A stretch of 64,000 bases of DNA from Burkholderia gladioli (GTDB lineage: Bacteria; Pseudomonadota; Gammaproteobacteria; Burkholderiales; Burkholderiaceae): assembly GCF_000959725.1 (NCBI RefSeq), contig NZ_CP009323.1, positions 1,612,001 through 1,676,000 of the forward strand, read 5' to 3'. Positions 35,019 through 43,592 of the stretch are shown piece by piece (the first letter of the stretch is position 1; every line of letters starts with the position of its first letter). The notes under the pieces are model-generated. The model was not told the origin of the DNA. It was given only the letters and a program-made list of their open reading frames with translations, and did not search any database. The position numbers were made by a program, and so were the translations under genes.

Positions 35019-36071
35019 TCAGAACGGCTCGCTGGCGAACGGCAGGCGACGGCCCTCGCGCTCGCTGCGCTCGGCCAGCTCGATGATGGCCATCACGTCC
35101 ACCGCGTCCTGGGCCGGCACCGGGAACGGCGCGCGATCCTGCACCGAGGCGGCCAGCGCGCGGTAGAACTCGGCGTACTGGCCGTCGAGGGTGGGCACCG
35201 GCCGCTCGGTCTCGATCTCGCCGTCCAGCAGGTGCAGCACGCCGGGCGGATTGCCGCCGCCGAATTCGACGTCGTCGGGCGTGAGGCCGGCCTTGAGCTG
35301 GTCCTCCTGGGTATCGAGGCCGAACTTCTGGTAGCCGCCGCGCGTGCCGAGCACGGTGAAGCGCGGCGCCTCGATCGCGGCCAGCGCGCTCGCGTGCAGG
35401 ATCACTTCATGGTTCGCGTAACCCAGCACCAGGTGCACGAAGTCGGCCGCCGCCGCGCCGTCGCGGCGCGCGCGCACCGTGGCGCCGACCGTCTCGGGCC
35501 GGCCGAACAGCACCAGCGCCTGGTCGATCAGGTGCGGGCCGAGGTCGAACAGCAGGCCGCCGCCGCGCGTGGCGTCCTCGCGCCAGCGCTGGCGGATCTG
35601 CGGGCGGAAGCGGTCGAAGTGCGATTCGAACAGCGTCAGGCGCCCCAGCTCGCCGCTCGCCACCAGCTCACGCACGGTGAGGAAGTCGCCGTCCCAGCGG
35701 CGGTTGTGGAAGGGCGCGAACACCAGGGCGCGGTCGGCCGCCAGGCGCGCCAGCGTGCGCGCCTCGGCCGAGCTGAGCGTGACCGGCTTGTCGACCACCA
35801 CGTGCTTGCCGGCCTCGAGCGCGCGGCGGGCCAGATCGAAGTGGGTGTCGTTGGGCGTGGCGATCACCACGCAGTCGAGCTCGGCGAGCCCGAGCAGCGC
35901 GTCGAAATCGGCGACCACGGCCGCCTCCGGGTACGCGGCGCGCGCCTTGTCGGCTTGCCCGGTGGCGATCGCGGCCACCCGCGTGCGGCCGCTGTGCGCG
36001 ATCACCGGCGCGTGGAAGGTGGCGCCGGCGAAACCGAAACCCATCAGACCAACTTTCAGCAAAGACGTCAT
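35019..36071 (-). CDS. Gfo/Idh/MocA-family oxidoreductase
   Basis: A 350-residue NAD(P)-dependent oxidoreductase. The Rossmann motif is VGLMGFGFAGATFHAPVI; VVIATPNDTHFDLARRALEAGKHVVVDKPVTLSSAEA contains the conserved EKP-like lysine motif (here DKP); RGGGLLFDLGPHLIDQALVLFG carries the catalytic-site GGGxxxDxGxHxxD pattern. Substrate is probably a sugar or inositol-like alcohol by family, not determinable here. It is divergent from rep. Confidence 0.88.
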   Translation of the reverse strand: MTSLLKVGLMGFGFAGATFHAPVIAHSGRTRVAAIATGQADKARAAYPEAAVVADFDALLGLAELDCVVIATPNDTHFDLARRALEAGKHVVVDKPVTLSSAEARTLARLAADRALVFAPFHNRRWDGDFLTVRELVASGELGRLTLFESHFDRFRPQIRQRWREDATRGGGLLFDLGPHLIDQALVLFGRPETVGATVRARRDGAAAADFVHLVLGYANHEVILHASALAAIEAPRFTVLGTRGGYQKFGLDTQEDQLKAGLTPDDVEFGGGNPPGVLHLLDGEIETERPVPTLDGQYAEFYRALAASVQDRAPFPVPAQDAVDVMAIIELAERSEREGRRLPFASEPF

Positions 36072-36552
36072 GAGCGAATCCTGTCAGCTTGCGAGATCGA
36101 ACGGAAGGCGGGCGGCGGGCGGTGAAGCAGGCTGGGGAGCGGGCCGTGAGGCGGGCAGTCGAGCACCGCGCGCGGCCGCCGCCGCGACCGGCTATTGTGG
36201 CACGGCGAACCGGGGCGCGAACGCACCGGGCAGGCATGCCGGCGAGCGCCGCCTGCTCGCGGCACGCCGCTGCGGCCGCCGCGAGCGGTCTTCCTTCGCG
36301 CGCTCGCGTCAGCCCTGCCGCGCTCCCCGCGGTGCTTTCCGGCCGCTGCCCGGCACGCCGCCCGGGCCGCCCTCGCGCGTCGTCGCCGTCGCCGCGCGCG
36401 CGTCACGGTTCCATCGCGCGCGGCGTGTTAACATGCGCCCTCCCGCGTCCGTCGTTTTCCGCATCGCGCGAGCCGCTCAGGCCGCGCGCACCGCGCCCGC
36501 CCCAAGGCGCGGCGGCGGCGCCGTCACCCGCATTTCCAGTCCGCCAGTCACC
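36072..36552. other. Divergent spacer between oxidoreductase and rep genes
   Basis: A 481-bp very GC-rich gap. Open frames here have no recognisable protein features and are treated as chance. The rep promoter should lie near GTGTTAACATGC (about 36425-36436), but I see no clear -35/-10 pair and no repeats. Confidence 0.4.
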
Positions 36553-38637
36553 ATGTCCGCAGGTCTCAATGCCGCTCAAAGCGAAGCGGTGCGCTATCTC
36601 GACGGTCCCTGTCTCGTGCTCGCCGGCGCGGGCAGCGGCAAGACGCGCGTGATCACGCAGAAGATCGCCCACCTGATCGAGAACAAGGGTTTCGAGCCGC
36701 GCCATATCGCGGCCGTCACCTTCACCAACAAGGCCGCCGCCGAGATGCGCGAGCGCGTCGGCAAGCTGCTGGAAGGCAAGACGCTGACCACGCCCGGCAA
36801 GGAAGGCCGCAAGGTGCCGGTCAACCAGCTGACGGTCTGCACCTTCCACTCGCTGGGCGTGCAGATCCTGCGCCAGGAAGCCGAGCACGTCGGCCTCAAG
36901 CCGCAGTTCTCGATCATGGATTCGGACGACTGCTTCGGCATGGTGCAGGAGCAGATGGGCACCACCGACAAGGGGCTGATCCGCAAGATCCAGAACATCA
37001 TCTCGCTCTGGAAGAACGGGCTGGTGACGCCCGAGCAGGCGCTGGCGATCGCCGCCAACGAGGACGAGCAGCAGGCCGCGCTGGTCTACCGCAACTACGT
37101 GGCCACCCTGCACGCCTACCAGGCGGTCGACTTCGACGACCTGATCCGCCTGCCCACCGAGCTGTTCGCGGCGAACGAGCAGGTGCGCGATCGCTGGCAG
37201 AACAAGCTGCGCTACCTGCTGATCGACGAGTACCAGGACACCAACGCCTGCCAGTACGAGCTGCTCAAGCTGCTGGCCGGGCCGCGCGCGGCCTTCACGG
37301 CGGTCGGCGACGACGACCAGGCGATCTACGGCTGGCGCGGCGCGACGCTGGAGAACCTGGCCCAGCTCGGCAAGGATTTCCCCAAGCTGCATCTGGTCAA
37401 GCTCGAGCAGAACTACCGCTCGACGGTGCGGATCCTGACCGCCGCCAACAACGTGATCGCCAACAACCCGAAGCTGTTCGAGAAGAAGCTGTGGTCCGAG
37501 CACGGCATGGGCGACACCATCACCGTGACGCCCTGCAACGACGAGGAGCACGAGGCCGAATCGGTGGTGTTCCGGCTCTCGGCGCACAAGTTCGAGCGGC
37601 GCACCCAGTTCCGCGACTACGCGATCCTCTACCGCGGCAATTTCCAGGCACGCATCTTCGAGCAGGTGCTGCGCCGCGAGCGGATCCCCTACGTGCTGTC
37701 GGGCGGCCAGTCCTTCTTCGACAAGGCCGAGATCAAGGACCTGTGCGCCTACCTGCGCCTGATCGCCAACGCCGACGACGATCCCGCCTTCATCCGCGCC
37801 GTCACCACGCCGCGCCGCGGGATCGGCAACACCACGCTGGAGGCGCTCGGCTCCTACGCGGGGCAGGCCAAGGTGTCGCTGTTCGAGGCGGTCTACATGG
37901 GCGGCATCGAGGCGCGGCTGTCGGCGCGGCAGATCGAGCCGCTGCGCATGTTCTGCGACTTCATCCAGCGCCTGACCGAGCGCGCCGACAAGGATCCCGC
38001 CACCACCGTGCTCGACGACATGATGGAGGCGATCCACTACGAGGCCTACCTGTACGACGCCTTCGACGAGCGCCAGGCGCAGAGCAAGTGGCAGAACGTG
38101 CTGGAATTCCTCGAGTGGTTGAAGCGCAAGGGCACCAAGCCGGAAACCGAGGCGGTCGACGGCGAGGCCGAGGGCTTCCACAACGCCGACGGCCTGGCCG
38201 ATACCGGCAAGAACCTGCTGGGCCTGATCCAGACCGTCGCGCTGATGTCGATGCTGGAGGGCAAGGAGGAGGATCCCGATGCGGTGCGCCTGTCCACCGT
38301 GCACGCCTCGAAGGGGCTCGAGTATCCGCACGTGTTCCTGGTCGGTGTGGAGGAAGGCGTGATGCCGCATCGCGGCGGCAGCGAGGACGACACGATCGAC
38401 GACGAGCGCATCGAGGAGGAGCGGCGCCTGATGTACGTGGCGATCACGCGCGCGCAGCGCAGCCTGCACCTGAACTGGTGCAAGAAGCGCAAGCGGGCGC
38501 GCGAGACGATCGTCTGCGAGCCTTCGCGCTTCATCGTCGAGATGGGCCTGGACGAGGCGCCGCCGCCCACTCCCGAGGAGGCGCCGATGACGCCGAAGGA
38601 CCGGCTGGCGAGCCTCAAGGCGCTGCTGCAGAAGTAG
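36553..38637 (+). CDS. rep: ATP-dependent DNA helicase Rep
   Basis: A 694-residue superfamily 1A helicase moving 3' to 5' and clearing protein blocks ahead of the fork. It starts MSAGLNAAQSEAVRYLDGP. Motifs are Walker A LAGAGSGKTRVI at about 24-33, motif Ia AVTFTNKAAAEM, motif II YLLIDEYQDTN, motif III VGDDDQAIYGWRGA, motif IV LEQNYRSTVRIL, motif V LSTVHASKGLEYPHVFL and motif VI YVAITRAQRSL. Length and the GYRPS/LSGGQSFFDKAEIKD region fit Rep rather than UvrD. The frame is open far upstream, but the start at 36553 gives the family N-terminus. Confidence 0.93.
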   Translation: MSAGLNAAQSEAVRYLDGPCLVLAGAGSGKTRVITQKIAHLIENKGFEPRHIAAVTFTNKAAAEMRERVGKLLEGKTLTTPGKEGRKVPVNQLTVCTFHSLGVQILRQEAEHVGLKPQFSIMDSDDCFGMVQEQMGTTDKGLIRKIQNIISLWKNGLVTPEQALAIAANEDEQQAALVYRNYVATLHAYQAVDFDDLIRLPTELFAANEQVRDRWQNKLRYLLIDEYQDTNACQYELLKLLAGPRAAFTAVGDDDQAIYGWRGATLENLAQLGKDFPKLHLVKLEQNYRSTVRILTAANNVIANNPKLFEKKLWSEHGMGDTITVTPCNDEEHEAESVVFRLSAHKFERRTQFRDYAILYRGNFQARIFEQVLRRERIPYVLSGGQSFFDKAEIKDLCAYLRLIANADDDPAFIRAVTTPRRGIGNTTLEALGSYAGQAKVSLFEAVYMGGIEARLSARQIEPLRMFCDFIQRLTERADKDPATTVLDDMMEAIHYEAYLYDAFDERQAQSKWQNVLEFLEWLKRKGTKPETEAVDGEAEGFHNADGLADTGKNLLGLIQTVALMSMLEGKEEDPDAVRLSTVHASKGLEYPHVFLVGVEEGVMPHRGGSEDDTIDDERIEEERRLMYVAITRAQRSLHLNWCKKRKRARETIVCEPSRFIVEMGLDEAPPPTPEEAPMTPKDRLASLKALLQK

Positions 38638-38674
38638 CCGCCGGGCTCGCGGCTCAAAGATCCATGAATGAAGA

Positions 38675-38713
38675 TGGCCCGTGCCGCCTGAAGCGGACAC
38701 GGGCCATTTTTTT
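38675..38713. terminator. Rho-independent terminator after rep
   Basis: Stem GGCCCGTG-CCGC / GCGG-a-CACGGGCC with a 5-nt loop, followed by seven T residues on the + strand. It also sits just beyond the stop codon of the convergent cytochrome gene. Confidence 0.9.
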
Positions 38714-38734
38714 GTGGTCGGCCCGGTGCGCGGC

Positions 38735-39673
38735 TTACTTTGCCGCGCCCACCATGTAATCGACGGCGGCCTTGACCTGGTCGTCGGGCGCGTTCGAGCC
38801 GCCCTTGGGCGGCATCGAACCCTTGCCGTGCAGCGCGTAGTTGTAGACGGTGTCCATCGAATCCTTCAGGCGCGGCGCCCAGTCGGCCTTGTTGCCGAAC
38901 TTGGGCGCGCCGAGCACGCCGGCCGCGTGGCAGGCCACGCACACCGAGTCGTACAGCGCCTTGCCCGCGCCGGCGCCGCCGGGCGCGACGGCCGGCGCGG
39001 CACCGGCCTTGGGCAGGGCGGCGATGGCGGCCATCGCGGCGGCGGCCTGCGCATTGGCGGCAGCCGCCGCGTCGGGCACCGCCGAGGCGCCGGACGCGGC
39101 ATTCGCGCTCGCGTCCGAGGCGCCGCCGGCGGTCGCCGCGCCGGATGCGCCTGCCGCGGCGCCGGCCGCCGGCTGCACCGGATCCGCGAACTTCGCGCCG
39201 CTGTTGTTCGCCATGTAGACGACGGCGCGCGCGATTTCGAAATCGCTGACGTCGTCGGGGCTGGTGCCGCCGCGCGCGGGCATCGCGCCCTTGCCGGTCA
39301 GCGCCACGTGCAGCAGCGTGTCGTAGCCCTGCGCGATGCGCGGCGCCCAGTCGCCGGCATTGCCGAACTTGGGTGCGCCGGCCGCGCCGCTGGCGTGGCA
39401 GGTCACGCAGACCGCCTTGTAGATTTCCTCGCCGCTCTTGTAGCTGCGCGGCGCGTTGGCATCCTTGACGTCGACCTGCGCGAGCGGCGCGATGCGCGCG
39501 GCCACCGCCGCGTCCGACAGGCTGTCGGTGCCGGCGCCGGTGCGGAACACATGGTTGGCGTAGGTGGCGAACAGGATGATGATGACGATCGGGATCGCGA
39601 ACGACGCGACGATCACGGCGATCAGTTGCCCGGGCGTCTTGATGGGCGCTTCGTGGTGGGGCGCTTCACTCAT
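38735..39673 (-). CDS. Membrane-anchored dihaem cytochrome c (cytochrome c5 type)
   Basis: A 312-residue protein starting at MSEAPHHEAP. One membrane anchor (about residues 18-40, LIAVIVASFAIPIVIIILFAT) is followed by two class I cytochrome c domains with haem motifs CVTCH and CVACH and axial-ligand regions GAMPARGG and GSMPPKGG. The domains are joined by a long Ala-rich linker of about 70 residues (GAAAGASGAATAGGASDASAN...). It likely carries electrons in the periplasm; the terminal acceptor is not evident. Confidence 0.9.
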   Translation of the reverse strand: MSEAPHHEAPIKTPGQLIAVIVASFAIPIVIIILFATYANHVFRTGAGTDSLSDAAVAARIAPLAQVDVKDANAPRSYKSGEEIYKAVCVTCHASGAAGAPKFGNAGDWAPRIAQGYDTLLHVALTGKGAMPARGGTSPDDVSDFEIARAVVYMANNSGAKFADPVQPAAGAAAGASGAATAGGASDASANAASGASAVPDAAAAANAQAAAAMAAIAALPKAGAAPAVAPGGAGAGKALYDSVCVACHAAGVLGAPKFGNKADWAPRLKDSMDTVYNYALHGKGSMPPKGGSNAPDDQVKAAVDYMVGAAK

Positions 39674-39917
39674 GCTGGCCTCGTCTCCGTGAGTAGGAAT
39701 TTTGCTCGGGTTCGGCTGCGGCAGAATGTCTGTAGGCGGAAGCACCGATGATTATAGACGCCTCTTTTTCGAGCGGAAGGGCTCCGCGCGGCGGGCGTTT
39801 ACCCGCAAGGCGGCGGGGCCGCCGCGGGCGGTGGACGCTGTCATGGAAACAAGGTATGCTCTCGCTCTTGCCGCCGTCCCGCCCGGGTTTTCGAGGGTCG
39901 TGACACGGTTTCCCGAA

Positions 39918-39993
39918 GCGCCCGTAGCTCAATGGATAGAGTACTGCCCTCCGAAGGCAGGGGTTGCTGGTTCGATCCCAGCCGGGCGCGCCA
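39918..39993 (+). tRNA. tRNA-Arg (anticodon CCG), with encoded CCA
   Basis: A 76-nt cloverleaf: acceptor GCGCCCG/CGGGCGC, D-arm with AGCTCAATGGATAGAGT, anticodon arm CTGCC-CTCCGAA-GGCAG with anticodon CCG, T-arm with GGTTCGATCCC, discriminator G and CCA. It stands at the chromosome-prophage junction, so its 3' end is the likely integration target. Confidence 0.97.
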
Positions 39994-40034
39994 ATCGCCG
40001 TAAGGCTCTCAGCGGTTTTTTCCCGTTTTCGTCG
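39960..40034. other. Probable attL region of the prophage/island
   Basis: The tRNA-Arg 3' end and the bases directly behind it border an integrase remnant; tyrosine integrases commonly recombine in tRNA 3' ends. The matching att copy would be on the far side of the prophage, outside this window, so the core cannot be defined. Confidence 0.45.
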
Positions 40035-40147
40035 ATATCGTGTGCAGCTGGATTGCAGCCGCGCCGGTTGCCGTTCGCGCGGCCTTGCTGATTCAGTCCC
40101 CGTTTTCTTCGTCCCTGGCATCCACGCGATGAACCGGCAGCGGCGTG
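40034..40147. repeat. 114-bp direct repeat, copy 1
   Basis: Identical to 42427-42540 except one base (G/T) near its middle. It contains the last 18 codons plus downstream sequence of the integrase gene. The two copies flank the ATPase/DUF4276 cassette and lie 2393 bp apart. Confidence 0.93.
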
Positions 40148-40290
40148 TCGCGTTACACGTGCCAACTGGCCCAAGTGTGGCGCGGGTTGTGCCAGCGCGA
40201 GTCTTGGATGCTGCTCGCGTCAATGCCTTCCGCCACGCGGCGGTCGCGGTCTGGTAGACCGGTTTGCCCCGGCATATGAACACATCAACG
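40093..40290 (-). pseudogene. Degenerate integrase 3' end
   Basis: Similar to the C-terminal part of the intact integrase at 42486-43592 but only about 200 bp remain. Relative to that gene, 120 bp (equivalent to 42541-42660, holding the catalytic tyrosine) are missing. In the intact gene that segment lies between two copies of CAGCGGCGTG, so a slippage deletion between them explains the loss. Beyond the deletion the similarity is weaker and the frame is broken. The fragment VFICRGKPVYQTATAAW matches VFVYRGRPVHQTSTLAW. It is a remnant of a related earlier integrase. Confidence 0.82.
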
Positions 40291-40373
40291 ACGAATTCTG
40301 GCGCTCGCGTCGTTGCGAGCTGACGCCGCAGAGTTGCGATCGCTGCGTCCGATAGCGGCGCTGCGGTTCCGCC

Positions 40374-40961
40374 TTAGTCGGCCAGTTCTCGGAGCCGAGT
40401 TCTGGTTTTGCGTAGACTCGGGGAGCGAGTCGCTGCGCGTTCTGGTTGCCAAGTTTCGCGCACCCAGCGACAAAGTAACGGGTTATATCCCAATCCCTGC
40501 GAGGCGACACTTCCTTGCTTTGCCACAAGTTCTTCGCGAACGTCACGCGGCGCGCGCTCCGCGAAGCGTAAGAGCGCCTGCTTTGGATCCGGAAGACTGT
40601 CCGGATTACTCGGTAGTTTTGGTGCTCGACGTCCCAGTAGGGCGAGCATTCCTTCATGGTCCGCAAGTAACCATGACTCAATTTCGCGGACGGCGACGCG
40701 AAATAAGAGTTTCGCTGGTCGTTGCATTTGCCCGAACCAACTGTCTATCAACGTCGAGGCGCAGTTCGATTGATCGAGATCGGTGATAAGAAGGACCGGT
40801 TGTTGTTCTGCGATCTGACAAAAATTTGCGAGTCGGCTTCGGAGGTAGCCATTACCGCCTCGCCTAAGGCATTGGCCGACATCCAAGCCCGCTTCGGCGG
40901 CAAGGCAAAGACCAACTTGCTCGCTCAATTCATCTTCCGTTGCAAGTACGATCCAGACCAT
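40374..40961 (-). CDS. DUF4276-type TOPRIM-like protein, candidate defence effector
   Basis: A 195-residue protein starting at the ATG inside the TAATG that ends the ATPase gene, so translation is coupled. The pattern fits a TOPRIM-like fold: an early acidic strand (IVLATEDELSEQ, Glu at about 9), then a hydrophobic strand ending LLITDLDQ (DxD at 61 and 63), then RVAVREIESWLLADHEG, the hallmark stretch of DUF4276. With a partner SMC-like ATPase this recalls OLD, PARIS and other ATPase/TOPRIM nuclease immunity pairs. Nuclease activity is inference. Base composition is clearly less GC-rich than the core genes. A GTG six bases upstream is an alternative start. Confidence 0.72.
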   Translation of the reverse strand: MVWIVLATEDELSEQVGLCLAAEAGLDVGQCLRRGGNGYLRSRLANFCQIAEQQPVLLITDLDQSNCASTLIDSWFGQMQRPAKLLFRVAVREIESWLLADHEGMLALLGRRAPKLPSNPDSLPDPKQALLRFAERAPRDVREELVAKQGSVASQGLGYNPLLCRWVRETWQPERAATRSPSLRKTRTRLRELAD

Positions 40962-42115
40962 TACCACAACCCCAACTGCTCTGCCGATTTGGGATGGGTC
41001 TTGGGTAATACCACTTCTGCGACTGAAAGTCCGCTCTTCAAAACCAACTCTTCTTTCTCGTTGAGAACGCGAACCTGCGTTCCTTCTTGAGCAGGCTCTA
41101 GCAGAAGGACGCCGCGACCGTCGATGCCTTGATTGCTAAGCAAAGCCTCACTGTGTGTACTGATCAAAACCTGCCGGGAGCGCCTCTTCCTGTCACGCTG
41201 CACACGCTGTAATAGGCGAGGGATTTCGCGCACGATGGCGTCGTTAAGTGACAGCTCTGGCTCTTCGAGTAGTAACAGCGAGTCGCCTTCTAGCAAAACC
41301 CACAAAAGGCCCAGCAAGCGAAGTGTGCCATCCGAAAATTGCTCTTCACGTTGCCAGCCAGCGTTGGGGCGGTAATGTGTGTACATTGCCTCCAAATGCG
41401 GGCGACCATTAACTTTATCTGTAGTGAAGCGCAGTTCTTTGAATTGCGGAACTGCCAGCGCAAGAGCCGCTTCGATTTTTTTCAGGCGCGAATCTCGGAT
41501 CTTGGGCGAAGTTTTGGCTATTCGTTCGAGGAAGCCCTGACCGAACGGATCATCTTCAAGGCGCTGTCCACCAATCTGGTCGCCATATTTCAATAATTGG
41601 GGAACTAGATGTAGATATGTTGCTTCACCGAAAAACGTTGCAAGTTCCCGGAAGGGCGCATTGGCTTGGATCTGTTCCAATGCTGTTTGCGTGAGGCGGA
41701 CCGCATCTTTTTTGTCGTTGTCGTCCGGACGATTCAGTATCCGCTTACCTTTGTGCCACACCTGCTCGATTGAAATCAGCGTCCGATGTGCCCCCTTTCC
41801 CTCATGCTTAAAGCCCAATATGTAGCGCCAAACAGGTTCGTCGTCTGCTACCTCGGCAAGATCAACCTCTATGCGCACCTCCGGATCCTTGCGAGCGTGC
41901 AAGCAACGCAATTTCTGAATGCCGCCGCGGTCATGTATTGCCTTCTGCAAACCGCCGCCCTGCGGCTTACTGATGTCTCGAAGAAATCGGAAAACATCTA
42001 ATAAATTCGATTTTCCGGAGGCGTTGGCACCTAGCAGATAGGTGCGTTCGCGAAGTGGGACATCGACTTCGCGAAAATTTCTCCAGTTCTTGAGAGCGAG
42101 GTGCGTGACGACCAT
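40961..42115 (-). CDS. AAA/SMC-like ATPase, candidate defence sensor
   Basis: A 384-residue ABC/SMC-type ATPase of the AAA_21/OLD group. It opens with VTHLALKNWRNFREVDVPLRERTYLLGANASGKSN (Walker A at 29-36). The signature FSDGTLRLLGL is at about 260-270, Walker B LLLLEEPELSLND at about 280-292 and the switch histidine in ISTHSEALL at about 321. There is no fused nuclease domain; the partner gene immediately downstream supplies a TOPRIM-like protein. GAGG precedes the ATG. Lower GC and position between two integrase 3' ends indicate horizontal acquisition. Confidence 0.85.
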   Translation of the reverse strand: MVVTHLALKNWRNFREVDVPLRERTYLLGANASGKSNLLDVFRFLRDISKPQGGGLQKAIHDRGGIQKLRCLHARKDPEVRIEVDLAEVADDEPVWRYILGFKHEGKGAHRTLISIEQVWHKGKRILNRPDDNDKKDAVRLTQTALEQIQANAPFRELATFFGEATYLHLVPQLLKYGDQIGGQRLEDDPFGQGFLERIAKTSPKIRDSRLKKIEAALALAVPQFKELRFTTDKVNGRPHLEAMYTHYRPNAGWQREEQFSDGTLRLLGLLWVLLEGDSLLLLEEPELSLNDAIVREIPRLLQRVQRDRKRRSRQVLISTHSEALLSNQGIDGRGVLLLEPAQEGTQVRVLNEKEELVLKSGLSVAEVVLPKTHPKSAEQLGLW

Positions 42116-42426
42116 GTTTAATGCCTCATAGGGCTGTTGCGCCGGCAGGATGGGAGTTCATTTGCAATTCGATGCCGGAATATTGGGTCCGACCAAAGCG
42201 GCAAGGATACCGCGAAGTTGCCTGGGCGGCGATCCGCGAGGCAGTGTTGGGTAGGGGGCGGCGCCTAGGTGGACGGGCAAGTGGGCCGCTGCGAGTACAA
42301 CCAAATTACAGCTTGAATGAGCTGGATTGCCCGTGATCGACCTTGTATGGCCTTTGTTTTGCAGTTGGCGAGTTGAGTAAGGGGTTGATCTAAAAGGATA
42401 TGCTGCGCGCTGGTAAAGTTTCGACG
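42116..42426. other. Spacer between the ATPase gene and the second direct repeat
   Basis: About 310 bp of mixed composition without a supported gene. It should contain the promoter of the minus-strand ATPase cassette. No tRNA fragment or att-like copy of the tRNA-Arg 3' end is seen here. Confidence 0.4.
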
Positions 42427-42540
42427 GATATCGTGTGCAGCTGGATTGCAGCCGCGCCGGTTTCCGTTCGCGCGGCCTTGCTGATTCAGTCCCCGTTTTC
42501 TTCGTCCCTGGCATCCACGCGATGAACCGGCAGCGGCGTG
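42427..42540. repeat. 114-bp direct repeat, copy 2
   Basis: Second copy of the repeat at 40034-40147, covering the 3' end of the intact integrase gene and about 60 bp beyond it. Confidence 0.93.
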
Positions 42541-43592
42541 GTATCGGCCGTCAGCGGCCTGACCCATTGCGCCAGGTGATCCGCCGACAGGTGCGCGTAG
42601 CGCTGCACCATCTCCAGTGTCTCCCAGCCGCCCAGTTCCTTGAGCACCTGCAGCGGCGTGCCGCGTTGCACATGCCAACTGGCCCAGGTATGGCGCAGGT
42701 CGTGCCAGCGGAAGTCGGCGATGCCGGCGCGCTCGAGCGCCTTGTGCCAGGCCAGCGTCGAGGTCTGGTGGACCGGTCGGCCGCGGTAGACGAACACGCT
42801 GTCGCGGCAGCCCGGTGCGCGCGACGCGCCCTGCTGGCGCTGCAGCACCGCCAGCGCGACGTCCGACAGCGGCACCGTGATCGCCTTCCTCGCCTTCGCC
42901 TGGTCGGGATGGATCCAGGCCACGCGGCGCTCCAGGTCGATCTGCGACCACTGCAGGCCGGTCACGTTGGAGCGGCGCAGGCCGGTCTCGAGGCTGAAGC
43001 GCGCCATCTCGGCCAGGTGCGTGGGCAGCTCGGCCAGCAGCCGCTCGGCCTGGGCCGGGGTGAGCCAGCGGATGCGCTTCTCGGGCAGCCGGGTGCGCCG
43101 CGTGACCGGCGCGCGATCCAGCCATTCCCATTCGACGGCCGCGTTCAGCACCGCCTTCAGCACGCCGATCACGCGCCGCACGGTGGCCGCGCTGGCGCCG
43201 CGCCCGGTGGTCACCACGCCCTCGCGGGTGCGCACCGTGAGCGGTTCCTGGCGCTTGGCCAGCGCGATCGCGTCGATGCGCTCGCGGTCGATCCGGTCCA
43301 GCGCCAGGCCCGCGAGATGCCGGTCGAGCCAGCGCAGGTGCGTCTTCGAGGTTTCCAGGCTGGGCAGGCCCTCGCGCTCGGTGACGTAGCGGATCACCGC
43401 CTCGTTCCAGCTGTGGCGCGGCTTCACGCCGAGCCGCGCCTGGTTCCACAGCTGCACCTTCAGCCGGTCGTGGAATTCCTGCGCCTGCTCCTTGTCGCGG
43501 GTGCCAGTGCTTCCCTGTAGCGGCGTTCCGCCGCCTGGGGGGTAGAGCTTGTATTGCCAGTTCGGGCTGGTTTTTCGTTTGTAGAGCGACAT
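42486..43592 (-). CDS. int: Tyrosine-family phage integrase
   Basis: A 368-residue site-specific recombinase. The N-terminal SAM-like core-binding domain (WNEAVIRYVTEREGLPSLETSKTHLRWLDRHLAG) is followed by the catalytic domain with Arg in SLETGLRRSNVTGLQW, the HDLRHTWASWH box and the nucleophile in MVQRYAHLS. All catalytic residues are present. The start (MSLYKRKTSPNW) overlaps the excisionase-like gene by 133 bp. It is oriented so that its 3' end faces the tRNA side. Confidence 0.94.
   Translation of the reverse strand: MSLYKRKTSPNWQYKLYPPGGGTPLQGSTGTRDKEQAQEFHDRLKVQLWNQARLGVKPRHSWNEAVIRYVTEREGLPSLETSKTHLRWLDRHLAGLALDRIDRERIDAIALAKRQEPLTVRTREGVVTTGRGASAATVRRVIGVLKAVLNAAVEWEWLDRAPVTRRTRLPEKRIRWLTPAQAERLLAELPTHLAEMARFSLETGLRRSNVTGLQWSQIDLERRVAWIHPDQAKARKAITVPLSDVALAVLQRQQGASRAPGCRDSVFVYRGRPVHQTSTLAWHKALERAGIADFRWHDLRHTWASWHVQRGTPLQVLKELGGWETLEMVQRYAHLSADHLAQWVRPLTADTTPLPVHRVDARDEENGD

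Noticed and set aside
40034..40147. The 114-bp repeats as attL/attR of a complete element
   Set aside because: They contain the integrase coding end rather than a tRNA-derived core, and the copy at 42427 has no tRNA fragment beside it. Gene duplication or recombination explains them better.
42121..42336. 71-codon + strand ORF upstream of the ATPase gene
   Set aside because: No ribosome binding site, no recognisable features, and it overlaps the expected promoter region of the ATPase cassette.
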